Shown here piece by piece: positions 1 through 6,249 of a stretch of 6,324 bases of DNA (position 1 is its first letter; each line of letters begins with the position of its first letter). The translations under genes and the position numbers were made by a program. The DNA is taken from assembly GCA_015655095.1 (NCBI GenBank), contig JAATFR010000116.1, forward strand, positions 1 through 6,324. The letters are read 5' to 3'. The notes beneath the pieces are model-generated. The model searched no databases and had not been told where the DNA came from. It was given only the letters and a program-made list of their open reading frames with translations. The DNA is from Hyphomicrobiales bacterium. GTDB taxonomy: Bacteria > Pseudomonadota > Alphaproteobacteria > Parvibaculales > Parvibaculaceae.

Positions 1-1
1 C

Positions 2-175
2 AAGGAACTCTGCAATATCTGTGAGGCCAATTTCTATGTGGGGTATGTTTCCCTGATCGAGGGACGTGTGGCCGACGCGAAAGCCTCCTTCCAGAACGTG
101 ATCAAGCGTTGCCACCCAGGCTTCATCGAACTGCAAGGGGCCCGGCTGGAACTCGCGCGGATGGCGGCGAAGTAA
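2..175 (+). CDS. TPR-repeat protein, C-terminal end (5' partial)
   Basis: An open frame enters from the left edge and ends at TAA 173-175, giving the last 57 residues of a protein. Residues about 7-40 fit one tetratricopeptide repeat: small or aromatic residues at A9, Y12, G14 and Y15, then A26, F30 and a closing P39 (CEANFYVG, then ADAKASF, then HPGF). This repeat is followed by a short capping helix (FIELQGARLELARM). The CEA-FY-G opening and the C-P-FIE closing resemble TPR proteins of the NlpI/Sel1-like type, in which the last repeat is capped by such a helix. TPR proteins are protein-protein interaction scaffolds, so no specific partner can be named. The start, any signal peptide and the upstream repeats lie outside the window. 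It is convergent with the downstream oxidoreductase. The TPR assignment is fairly safe; the family is not. Confidence 0.75.
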   Translation, partial: KELCNICEANFYVGYVSLIEGRVADAKASFQNVIKRCHPGFIELQGARLELARMAAK

Positions 176-312
176 CAGGAAGCGCTGGGCACAGACTCTC
201 AGGCTACTTCCTGCGCCTCCCGGAAAGAGCGCAACGCGGGGCTGGTCGTGCCACCCGCGCGTTTGCCTTCTTGGCCAGCCTTCTGAATGTCAGGGATTGG
301 GAAGTCCTGGCA
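176..312. other. convergent intergenic spacer with weak inverted repeats
   Basis: This spacer lies between two converging stop codons, so it should hold terminators for both directions. The clearest symmetry is CAGGAAG at 176-182 with CTTCCTG at 207-213, a perfect 7-bp pair around a 24-base loop. A second imperfect pair is AACGCGGG near 233-240 with CCCGCGCGTT near 256-265. Neither is followed by a convincing T-run, so I do not call an intrinsic terminator. No gene is supported here; short open frames through it extend into the neighbouring gene in the wrong frame. Confidence 0.4.
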
Positions 313-1329
313 TCAGCTTACGCAGCGAATGACGATTTTCCCAAAATGTGAGCCGCTTTCAAGGTGGCTGAAGGCTTCTTTTGCCTGATCGAAGGTGAAG
401 ACGCGGTCGATGACCGGCTTCAGGCCGGTCGCGGCAACGGCCCGGGTAAGTTCCAGCAGGCTGGCACGGTCACCTACGGTGATGTTGCGGAAGTTTGCGC
501 CGCTTGCCTTGAGCTGGAAGAAGTCGATGCCGGGGTTTTCCGTGCTGAGGAAGCCGATGGAGGCGATCTCGCCACCCGGCGCCACGGCGCGAAGGGACTG
601 GGCGATGGTGCCGGGCCCTCCGACTTCAACGACCCGATCCACGCCCCGGCCGCCGGTCAGCGCGCGGACGCTGCTTCCCCACTTCGGGTCATCGGCGTAG
701 TTCACGATCTCCGCAGCGCCGAGCGCCTTGAGTTGCTCTGCCTTCCGGGCGCTGGACGTGGTGGCGATCACACAGGCGCCGACTGCGCGGGCAAGTTGCA
801 GGGCAAAAACGGAGACACCCCCACTGCCCTGCACGAGAACCGTATGCCCGGCGCGAATGGGAACAGGGCCTGTCAGCGCCGTCCATGCGGTATGGCCGGC
901 GCAGGGCAGCGTCGCGCCTTCCTCGTATGACAAGCCATCCGGCAGGTGGACTATGGCCTCCTGGCTTATCGCCTTGAGTTCGCAAAGCCAGCCGTCATTC
1001 TCGGCCCCGTAGCTGTCTTTGAGGATCGTGGAGGGCATCTCTCCACCGAACCAACGGGGATGAAACGCGCCGATCACGCGGTCTCCGACCCGGAAGGCCT
1101 CAACACCCTCGCCTGTCTCCACCACCTCGCCGGCCGCGTCGCTGACGGGGATGAAGCCGGGACGGCACGCACGCGGATAACGTCCGCGCACCATGGCGAT
1201 GTCGCGGAAGTTCAGCGAGACGGCGTGTATCCGGATCAGCACCTCGCCGCGCTGTGGCCGCGGGTTGGCTTCCTCTCGGAGACGCAGATCATCCAGACTG
1301 TTGAAGCTGTCGAAGCGATAGGCCTTCAT
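313..1329 (-). CDS. zinc-independent MDR-family NAD(P)-dependent oxidoreductase (quinone oxidoreductase-like)
   Basis: A 338-residue protein of the medium-chain dehydrogenase/reductase superfamily, of usual length for the group. The N-terminal GroES-like substrate domain (about 1-125) carries NFRDIAMVRGRY (40-51), the PVSDAAGEV strand (61-69) and GDRV (82-85). The Rossmann domain (about 126-270) carries GSGGVSVFALQLA (168-180), the dinucleotide-binding glycine turn. The loop after the second strand, TTSSARK (190-196), has Ser and Lys rather than an acidic residue, which favours NADPH over NADH (inference). The catalytic-zinc GHE motif and the four-Cys structural zinc lobe of classical alcohol dehydrogenases are absent, so it is likely a metal-free enone, quinone or aldehyde reductase; the substrate cannot be read from sequence. 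The start ATG 1329-1327 is preceded by AGGAAAGGGG about 8-10 bases upstream. It lies 90 bp downstream of tig on the same strand and may have its own promoter. Confidence 0.9.
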   Translation of the reverse strand: MKAYRFDSFNSLDDLRLREEANPRPQRGEVLIRIHAVSLNFRDIAMVRGRYPRACRPGFIPVSDAAGEVVETGEGVEAFRVGDRVIGAFHPRWFGGEMPSTILKDSYGAENDGWLCELKAISQEAIVHLPDGLSYEEGATLPCAGHTAWTALTGPVPIRAGHTVLVQGSGGVSVFALQLARAVGACVIATTSSARKAEQLKALGAAEIVNYADDPKWGSSVRALTGGRGVDRVVEVGGPGTIAQSLRAVAPGGEIASIGFLSTENPGIDFFQLKASGANFRNITVGDRASLLELTRAVAATGLKPVIDRVFTFDQAKEAFSHLESGSHFGKIVIRCVS

Positions 1330-1355
1330 GCCGGAATACCCCTTTCCTGGCTGTT

Positions 1356-1366
1356 CTGAATTTCAG
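1356..1366. repeat. 11-bp interrupted palindrome upstream of the MDR gene
   Basis: CTGAA-T-TTCAG is a perfect 5-bp inverted repeat around one base. It sits between the proposed promoter and the ribosome binding site of the MDR gene. The position would suit an operator, but it is short enough to arise by chance and no matching regulator gene is in the window. Confidence 0.25.
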
Positions 1367-1376
1367 TCAGCGAAAA

Positions 1377-1404
1377 AGTATCCCCGCCGGGCCTATCACT
1401 TCAA
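1377..1404 (-). promoter_or_regulatory. candidate promoter for the MDR gene
   Basis: Read on the minus strand, TTGAAG (1404-1399) is followed after 16 bases by GATACT (1382-1377), a partial match to -35 and -10 hexamers. It lies in the 90-bp tig-MDR gap. Transcription would start near 1370, about 40 bases ahead of the MDR start codon. The same stretch contains a CCC/GGG mini-stem followed by TTTTT (1377-1373), which could instead be a weak terminator for tig. The evidence cannot separate the two readings. Confidence 0.3.
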
Positions 1405-1419
1405 TCAAACCACCGGAAC

Positions 1420-2892
1420 TCAGTGGTTATGGGTCGGGTCCGTGCAGGTTTCGCCATCATGCTCGTGGGTATGCCCTTCATGATCGTGACCGGCGTGGTC
1501 GTGGTCATGGTCATGGTCATGGGCGTGATCATGAGGCGGGATGTGCGGCAGCACGTCGGACTCGTCCTCGGCGAAGAGTTCCTCGCGGGAGACTTCCTTG
1601 TCGGCGACCTGGGCCAGCTCAACGATGAAGTCGATGACCTTGTCCTCGAAGATCGGCGCGCGGAACTCGTTCAGGGCCTGCGGATTCTTCTGGTAATAGT
1701 CAAACACCATGCGTTCCTGACCGGGGAACTGGCGCGCGCGTTCCATGACGGCGCGGTTGATTTCCTCGTTGGTCACGGTGATCTGGTTCTTCTCGCCGGC
1801 TTCGGCCAGCACCAGACCAAGGCGCACCCGGCGCTCGGCGATGCGGTTGTAATCGGCCCGCACCGTCTCTTCCGGCTCTTCCAGATCGGCGAGGGTTTTC
1901 TTCTGGTGTTCCAGTTCCTGCTCAAGCTGCGACCAGATCTGCTTGAACTCCTGCTCAACCATGGAGGGCGGTACCTCGAAGGCGTGCAGATCGTCCAGCG
2001 CGTCGAGCAGCTTGCGCTTCAGCTTCTGGCGCGAGACCTGATCATATTCGCCCTGAATCTGGGCGCGCACGGCGTCGCGGAGCTTGTCTAGCGCGTCAAA
2101 GCCGAAATTCTCGGCGAACTTGTCGTCAATGACGGCCTCGACCGGCTTCTTCACGGCCTTGACCTTGACGTCGAACACAGCGTCTTTGCCGGCAAGCTGG
2201 GCCGCGCCATATTCCGCCGGGAAAGTGACGTTCACGACAACATCGTCGCCAGCCTTCGATCCGACGAGCTGCTCTTCGAAACCGGGGATAAACCGGCCCG
2301 AGCCCAGTTCAAGGTCCGCATCTTCAGCCGCACCGCCCTCGAAGGGCACACCGTCGAGCTTGCCGAGGAAATCGATGGTGAGCTGATCGCCGGTTTCAGC
2401 GGCGGCGCCCTCCTCGCGCGGCTCGAAGCTGCGCTGCTGGGTGGCCAGACGTTCAACCGCTTCGTCAATTTCCTTGTCCTCGACCTTGAGCACCGGGCGC
2501 TCGGCCGAGATCGATTTGAAGTCGCCAAGGGTGATGTCAGGGATGATTTCAAAGGACATGCCATAGGCTAGGTCGGCCTTGCCGGCGACCACGGCCTCGA
2601 TGTCGCCATCCAGATCGACCTTGGGCTGGAGCGCGGGGCGCAGGGACAGATCCTGCAGCGCCTTCAGGCTCGACTCGCCGATGACGTCCTGAATGACTTC
2701 CGTCATGACCTGCGTGCCGTAGGTCTTCTGGAGATAGCTGACCGGCACCTTGCCGGGACGGAAGCCCTTCAGGCGAATCTGGCTCTTGAGTTCATCAAGC
2801 TTCTTTGCCTGACGATCCGCGAGATCGCTCGCCGGGACCACAACCTTGAGTTCGCGCTTCAGACCGTCCGCGCTTGTTTCCGTGACCTGCAT
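1420..2892 (-). CDS. tig: trigger factor, ribosome-associated chaperone and peptidyl-prolyl isomerase, with His-rich tail
   Basis: A 490-residue trigger factor, the chaperone that binds the ribosome exit tunnel (protein L23) and shelters nascent chains in the cytoplasm. The N-terminal ribosome-binding domain (about 1-115) contains the signature GFRPGKVP (43-50). The FKBP-type isomerase domain spans about 165-250 (GDQLTIDFLGKLDG, then ELGSGRFIPGFEEQLVG, then VTFPAEY). The SurA-like helical C-terminal domain follows to about residue 440. Beyond it is an acidic linker and a tail (450-490) with 15 His in 41 residues, mostly DH and GH steps, plus one Cys (C483). I chose ATG 2892-2890 because the family begins MQVTET; in-frame ATGs at 2895 and 2904 would add one or four residues. 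No strong Shine-Dalgarno is visible for any of them. The frame stays open upstream to 3066, but that extension is only translated tRNA-Leu. It lies downstream of that tRNA and may be co-transcribed with it. Confidence 0.97.
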   Translation of the reverse strand: MQVTETSADGLKRELKVVVPASDLADRQAKKLDELKSQIRLKGFRPGKVPVSYLQKTYGTQVMTEVIQDVIGESSLKALQDLSLRPALQPKVDLDGDIEAVVAGKADLAYGMSFEIIPDITLGDFKSISAERPVLKVEDKEIDEAVERLATQQRSFEPREEGAAAETGDQLTIDFLGKLDGVPFEGGAAEDADLELGSGRFIPGFEEQLVGSKAGDDVVVNVTFPAEYGAAQLAGKDAVFDVKVKAVKKPVEAVIDDKFAENFGFDALDKLRDAVRAQIQGEYDQVSRQKLKRKLLDALDDLHAFEVPPSMVEQEFKQIWSQLEQELEHQKKTLADLEEPEETVRADYNRIAERRVRLGLVLAEAGEKNQITVTNEEINRAVMERARQFPGQERMVFDYYQKNPQALNEFRAPIFEDKVIDFIVELAQVADKEVSREELFAEDESDVLPHIPPHDHAHDHDHDHDHAGHDHEGHTHEHDGETCTDPTHNH

Positions 2893-2975
2893 CATACCAT
2901 CCATTGTCGGTGCGACCGGGAAGCCCTGCTCCCTGCCGCTTGATCTTGCTTTCGATGAGCGTGCTGACAGCTCGC

Positions 2976-3060
<85 letters not shown>

Positions 3061-3101
3061 GCGCAAAAAAGAGCTTCAGCCTGCCCAATCCGGCCATTGC
3101 C

Positions 3102-3123
3102 CGGGCCGGGCAAACCCGGCCCG
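3102..3123 (-). terminator. GC-rich hairpin between nnr and tRNA-Leu (possible terminator)
   Basis: CGGGCCGGG (3102-3110) and CCCGGCCCG (3115-3123) form a perfect 9-bp stem with a 4-base loop. It lies 62 bp past the nnr stop and about 40 bp ahead of the tRNA. The nearest T-run on the minus strand (TTTTTT, 3070-3065) is over 30 bases further on, so this is not a canonical intrinsic terminator. It could end nnr transcription imperfectly, protect the nnr mRNA 3' end, or sit in the tRNA leader if the promoter near 3145 is used. Confidence 0.4.
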
Positions 3124-3144
3124 CCCGCAGGCGATTTGGCGCCT

Positions 3145-3150
3145 TCTATA
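3145..3150 (-). promoter_or_regulatory. candidate -10 element for tRNA-Leu
   Basis: TATAGA on the minus strand is the best -10-like hexamer in the 124-bp gap ahead of the tRNA, set in an AT-rich patch of an otherwise GC-rich spacer. No good -35 lies 16-18 bases upstream; TGGCGT or GGCGTT are the best available. Transcription from here would give a leader of about 80 nt that includes the hairpin at 3102-3123. The tRNA may instead be read through from nnr. Confidence 0.25.
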
Positions 3151-3184
3151 TCAAGGGTATCGGGGGAACGCCAGCAAAAGAGCT

Positions 3185-4663
3185 TTACTCCAGCCGTTTG
3201 AGAACGCCTGGCATCGCCTCGGGCAGATCCTCCGCGATCAGGCCGGTTCCAAGCGCCTTTCCCAGCTCGCCATGGAGCCAGACCCCGCAGGCTGTCGCCA
3301 TGAAAGATTCCATGCCGCGGGCCAGCAGGCCTGCGATGATCCCGCCCAGCACGTCGCCTGAACCCGCCGTGCCCAGTTGCGGCCCGGCATTGGCGTTGAT
3401 TGCGACCCGGCCGTCCGGCGCGGCGATCACGCTGTCGGCGCCCTTGAGCAGCACAACGGCACCCGATCTGGCCGCCGCCGCCCGGGTTCGCGCCGGTTTG
3501 GAGCCCGCCTGATCGCCGGTCAGATCGGGGAAAAGCCGCCGGAACTCCCCCTCATGCGGGGTCAGGACCACGGGCCGGGCCGGATTGGCCCTGATTTCAT
3601 CAAAGAGGCCCGAGGGGGTGTCCGCATGGGCCGTGATCGCATCCGCGTCAAGGACGGTTGCCGCGCCGGAGGCCAGCACCGCCCTGACCAGCGGCCGGGT
3701 GCCCTCCCCCAGCCCAAGGCCCGGACCGATCAGACAGACATTGAGGCGGCGATCCGCAAGGATGCCCGCCAGTCCCTCCGGCCCCTTGAAGGATTTGAGC
3801 ATGATTGTGGTGAGATGGGCTGCATTGACCAGCACGGCCTCTGGCGGCGAGGCGACGGTGACAAGCCCTGCCCCGGTCCGCAAAGCGGCCCTTGCCCCGA
3901 GTCGCGCGGCCCCGGTCGAGGCCGGCCCGCCACTGACGATGAGCGCATGACCCCGGTCATATTTGTGCCCGTCGAGTTTTATGTGCGGGAAATGGCTCCC
4001 CCAGAGCGACCGGTCATTCAGAAAGGTTTCGGGCTGGATCGTTTTCAGCACGGCGGGCGGGGTGCCGATGTCGGCGATCACCAGTTCTCCGCACCGGGCC
4101 CGGCCCGGATAGAGGTAATGTCCCGGTTTAGGACGTAAAAAGCTGACCGTGAGCGCAGCCTCGAACGACGTTCCCCGGATCGCGCCGCTGTCGCCATCGA
4201 CGCCCGAGGGCACATCCACGGCAACAACCGGAATGCCTTCCCGGTTCACGCGCTCAATGAGATCGGCTGCGACGCCTTCGACGGGACGAGACAGTCCCGC
4301 CCCGAAAATCGCATCGACGATGAGCCGGGCCCCTGCGAAGCTGTCAGGACGCAGCGGCAGAACATCGCCGAACCATGCCGCCGCCGCCGATGCCGCATCG
4401 CCCTTGAGCGCGCTGTGCTCGCCGAGCAGATGGAGACTGACCGGCCAGCCCTGTTCTGCAAGCAACCGGGCGACGACAAAACCGTCTCCGCCATTATTGC
4501 CCGGCCCGCACAGCACCACCGTGTCGCAGGGCGCAAAGCGGGCGACAATCGCTTCGGCGATGCCGCGCCCGGCGCTCTCCATGAGCGCGATGCCGGGAAT
4601 GCCGCTCGCGATCGCCAGCCGGTCGGCTTCCGCCATTTCGGCGACACTGAGAAGTTCAGGCAT
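3185..4663 (-). CDS. nnr: bifunctional NAD(P)H-hydrate epimerase / ADP-dependent NAD(P)H-hydrate dehydratase
   Basis: A 492-residue fusion of the two metabolite-repair activities that restore hydrated NADH and NADPH. The NnrE/YjeF_N epimerase domain (about 1-215) interconverts the R and S hydrates. It shows GPGNNGGDGFV (53-63), VDAIFGAG (116-123) and VDVPSGVDGDSG (149-160). The NnrD/YjeF_C dehydratase domain (about 222-492), a ribokinase-fold enzyme, dehydrates the S form using ADP. It shows HKYDRGHALIVSGG (233-246), GPGLGLG (313-319), TPHEGEF (368-374), LLKGADSVI (405-413) and GTAGSGDVLGG (431-441), with the catalytic Asp at 437. Length is normal for the fused form. I chose ATG 4663-4661 because MPELLSVAEM is the family start and because it overlaps the phosphatase stop by one base (TGATG). 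AAGG lies about 10 bases upstream. An ATG at 4747 in the same frame lies inside the phosphatase gene and is unlikely. Confidence 0.96.
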   Translation of the reverse strand: MPELLSVAEMAEADRLAIASGIPGIALMESAGRGIAEAIVARFAPCDTVVLCGPGNNGGDGFVVARLLAEQGWPVSLHLLGEHSALKGDAASAAAAWFGDVLPLRPDSFAGARLIVDAIFGAGLSRPVEGVAADLIERVNREGIPVVAVDVPSGVDGDSGAIRGTSFEAALTVSFLRPKPGHYLYPGRARCGELVIADIGTPPAVLKTIQPETFLNDRSLWGSHFPHIKLDGHKYDRGHALIVSGGPASTGAARLGARAALRTGAGLVTVASPPEAVLVNAAHLTTIMLKSFKGPEGLAGILADRRLNVCLIGPGLGLGEGTRPLVRAVLASGAATVLDADAITAHADTPSGLFDEIRANPARPVVLTPHEGEFRRLFPDLTGDQAGSKPARTRAAAARSGAVVLLKGADSVIAAPDGRVAINANAGPQLGTAGSGDVLGGIIAGLLARGMESFMATACGVWLHGELGKALGTGLIAEDLPEAMPGVLKRLE

Positions 4664-5253
4664 CAATTGACCTTGGTTGAGGCCTCCCGGCCCAGTTCCG
4701 CGACCGAGAGTACGCCGCCATCCGTGTTGAAAATATTCACGGAGCAATTGTCGGGCTGGAATATCGTGACCAGGTCATCCTTCTGTGCATGGCCGACGAG
4801 CACATTGACGGCAATGAAATGGCTGAAAACGATCGTATCCTGTGTCAACTCAAGCACCGCCTCGACCAGATTCCTGCGCCAGTCGAGCAGGGTCTGGACG
4901 AAATGCAGATGGTCGGCATTGGCCTCGGTCGAGGTCGCATCGGCCCATGTCCCCGACATGGTCTTGCGCAACCAGCCGACACGGGCGGCAACATCGTCGA
5001 TGGGCGAGGGAATTTCGGCGACGCGAGGCTCAATGACAGGAACAAGGCTCCAGGCGGATGCCAGAGGCACGGCGGTTTCGCGGCAACGCTTCAGGGGCGA
5101 ACTGACCAGAGGGAGCGGGCTGCCGGTTCGCCGCGCGATTTCAACGGCGGCAGCCTCCGCCTGTGCCTGACCTGTGGCGTCGAGGCCCGGATCCTTGTCA
5201 GCGTCCCAGCCCGCCGCCGCCTTGCCGTGCCGGATCATGTAGATGGTGGGCAT
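4663..5253 (-). CDS. histidine phosphatase superfamily protein (SixA/phosphoglycerate mutase-like)
   Basis: A 196-residue branch-1 histidine phosphatase. The catalytic RHG is at 8-10 (H9 forms the phosphohistidine), preceded by the usual beta strand PTIYMI. R56 in SSPLKRCRETA (51-61) is the second phosphate-binding arginine, E80 in VAEIPSP is the likely acid, and H145 in FSHFIAVN is the second catalytic histidine. All core residues are present, so it should be active. The substrate may be a phosphoprotein or a small phosphoester; sequence alone does not decide. It has no signal peptide and is presumably cytoplasmic. GGGAG lies 6 bases ahead of the ATG, a strong ribosome binding site. Its TGA overlaps the nnr ATG by one base, which suggests translational coupling, and the SDR gene ends 62 bp upstream on the same strand. 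Confidence 0.92.
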   Translation of the reverse strand: MPTIYMIRHGKAAAGWDADKDPGLDATGQAQAEAAAVEIARRTGSPLPLVSSPLKRCRETAVPLASAWSLVPVIEPRVAEIPSPIDDVAARVGWLRKTMSGTWADATSTEANADHLHFVQTLLDWRRNLVEAVLELTQDTIVFSHFIAVNVLVGHAQKDDLVTIFQPDNCSVNIFNTDGGVLSVAELGREASTKVN

Positions 5254-5267
5254 GAAACACTCCCGGT

Positions 5268-5289
5268 TCAGATAACAAAGCTCAGATAA
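5268..5289. repeat. two direct copies of TCAGATAA upstream of the phosphatase gene
   Basis: TCAGATAA occurs at 5268-5275 and again at 5282-5289, starting 14 bp apart (TTATCTGA-N6-TTATCTGA on the coding strand). The pair sits just ahead of the Shine-Dalgarno of the phosphatase gene in an AT-richer patch. It could be a binding site for a tandem-binding regulator or part of a promoter; chance is also possible. Confidence 0.3.
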
Positions 5290-5315
5290 AGAAGTTCTGG
5301 CAAGCAGGTTACAGT

Positions 5316-6113
5316 CTACGCCTGTTCGCGAAAGAAGCGATGAAAGTTCGGCTGGCCGGTGTGCGCGGTCAGACCACCATCAACGACAAGGTTGATGCCG
5401 GTGATGTAGGACGCATCGTCGGACGCAAGGAACTGGATGGCTGCCGCCATTTCGTCGGGCTGCCCGGCGCGGGCCAGCGGCACGGTTCTGGCATATTCCG
5501 CCATGATCCGGTTGTCGGTGTGGAGAGCTGCGGCAAGCGGCGTCTGCACAAGGCCGGGCGAAATCGCATTGACGCGCACGCCATCCTTGCCGTGATCGAG
5601 CGCCAGTGTGCGCGTCATGTTGATGACGCCCGCCTTCGCCGCATTGTAGGCGGCAAAACCATAATCCCCGGCAATGCCGGAAATGGAAGCCGTGTTGACG
5701 ATATTGCCCCGCGCCGCGATGAGATGAGGCATTGCCGCGCGGCAGGCGAAATAAACCGCATCAAGGTCGATGGCGAAAACCCGCCGCCATTCTTCCGGCG
5801 TTATTTCGGTGACATAGCCGAACGAGCCCACGCCTGCATTGTTGACCAGCACGTCGAGATGACCGAACTCCGCAATGGTTGTCTCGATCAGCCCATCTAT
5901 GTCGGCCTGCTGGCTCACGTCCACCTTGCGGGTAAGCAGACGATGGCCGCCGAGCGAGAGGCCCAGCGTCTCGCGCTGTTCACCAAGAGCGTCCTCGTTG
6001 AGGTCGGCGAGCACGAGGGTTGCGCCTTCCCCGGCAAAACGCCGCGCGGCGGCGGCTCCGATGCCCGATGCGCCGCCGGTGATGACGACAACCTTGCCTT
6101 CAAATTTACCCAT
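5316..6113 (-). CDS. short-chain dehydrogenase/reductase (classical SDR, NAD(P)-dependent)
   Basis: A 265-residue classical SDR with a single Rossmann fold. The cofactor glycine motif is TGGASGIG (12-19), followed by LADLNE (35-40), where D37 at the end of the second strand favours NAD over NADP (inference). D64-V65 contact adenine, and NNAG (91-94) stabilises the central sheet. The catalytic residues are S143, Y156 and K160, with the normal 13-residue Ser-Tyr spacing, and PG (186-187) and VDGG (244-247) follow. The position usually held by the fourth catalytic residue, Asn, is Asp116 (FAIDLDA). The substrate is not predictable; family members reduce or oxidise alcohols, sugars, steroids and acyl carriers. 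ATG 6113-6111 is chosen because the family begins just before KVVVITGG and because GGGAGCAGG lies upstream. An in-frame ATG at 6200 would add 29 unlikely residues. It may head an operon with the phosphatase and nnr. Confidence 0.94.
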   Translation of the reverse strand: MGKFEGKVVVITGGASGIGAAAARRFAGEGATLVLADLNEDALGEQRETLGLSLGGHRLLTRKVDVSQQADIDGLIETTIAEFGHLDVLVNNAGVGSFGYVTEITPEEWRRVFAIDLDAVYFACRAAMPHLIAARGNIVNTASISGIAGDYGFAAYNAAKAGVINMTRTLALDHGKDGVRVNAISPGLVQTPLAAALHTDNRIMAEYARTVPLARAGQPDEMAAAIQFLASDDASYITGINLVVDGGLTAHTGQPNFHRFFREQA

Positions 6114-6157
6114 CAGTGCCTGCTCCCGGTTTTGTTTTATTTTGATTTTATCCCCGG

Positions 6158-6187
6158 AATAGAGCCGCCGGAGCAGAGGCATTGCAA
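6158..6187 (-). promoter_or_regulatory. candidate promoter for the SDR gene
   Basis: On the minus strand TTGCAA (6187-6182) and TCTATT (6163-6158) are 18 bases apart, each matching four of six consensus positions. They precede an A-rich leader (about 6152-6134) that ends in the SDR ribosome binding site. This 136-bp gap holds no gene I can support, so a promoter for the SDR-phosphatase-nnr group is expected here. The exact site is uncertain. Confidence 0.25.
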
Positions 6188-6249
6188 GCGGTAAGGACAC
6201 AACAAAGGATGAAGTTTCCGCAAATCGCTTGAGCCAATCCGGCGCCCTC

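Noticed and set aside
1495..1531. Short tandem repeat (GTGGTC/ATGGTC units)
   Set aside because: It is explained as DH codon pairs inside the trigger factor tail rather than a separate DNA repeat or CRISPR-like array.
1423..2091. Plus-strand frame of 222 codons opposite tig with a Val/Met-rich, membrane-like start
   Set aside because: The hydrophobic run is simply the reverse complement of the His/Asp codons of the trigger factor tail.
3377..4138. Plus-strand frame of 253 codons opposite nnr
   Set aside because: It is antisense to the conserved NnrD domain, has no motifs and has composition typical of a shadow frame.
6128..6152. T-rich run on the plus strand as an intrinsic terminator
   Set aside because: There is no GC stem directly before it on the plus strand and no plus-strand gene to terminate; on the minus strand it is the A-rich leader of the SDR gene.
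5340..6194. Plus-strand frame of 284 codons opposite the SDR gene
   Set aside because: It mirrors an unmistakable SDR with all its motifs; long antisense frames are expected in GC-rich genes, and its product shows no recognisable domain.
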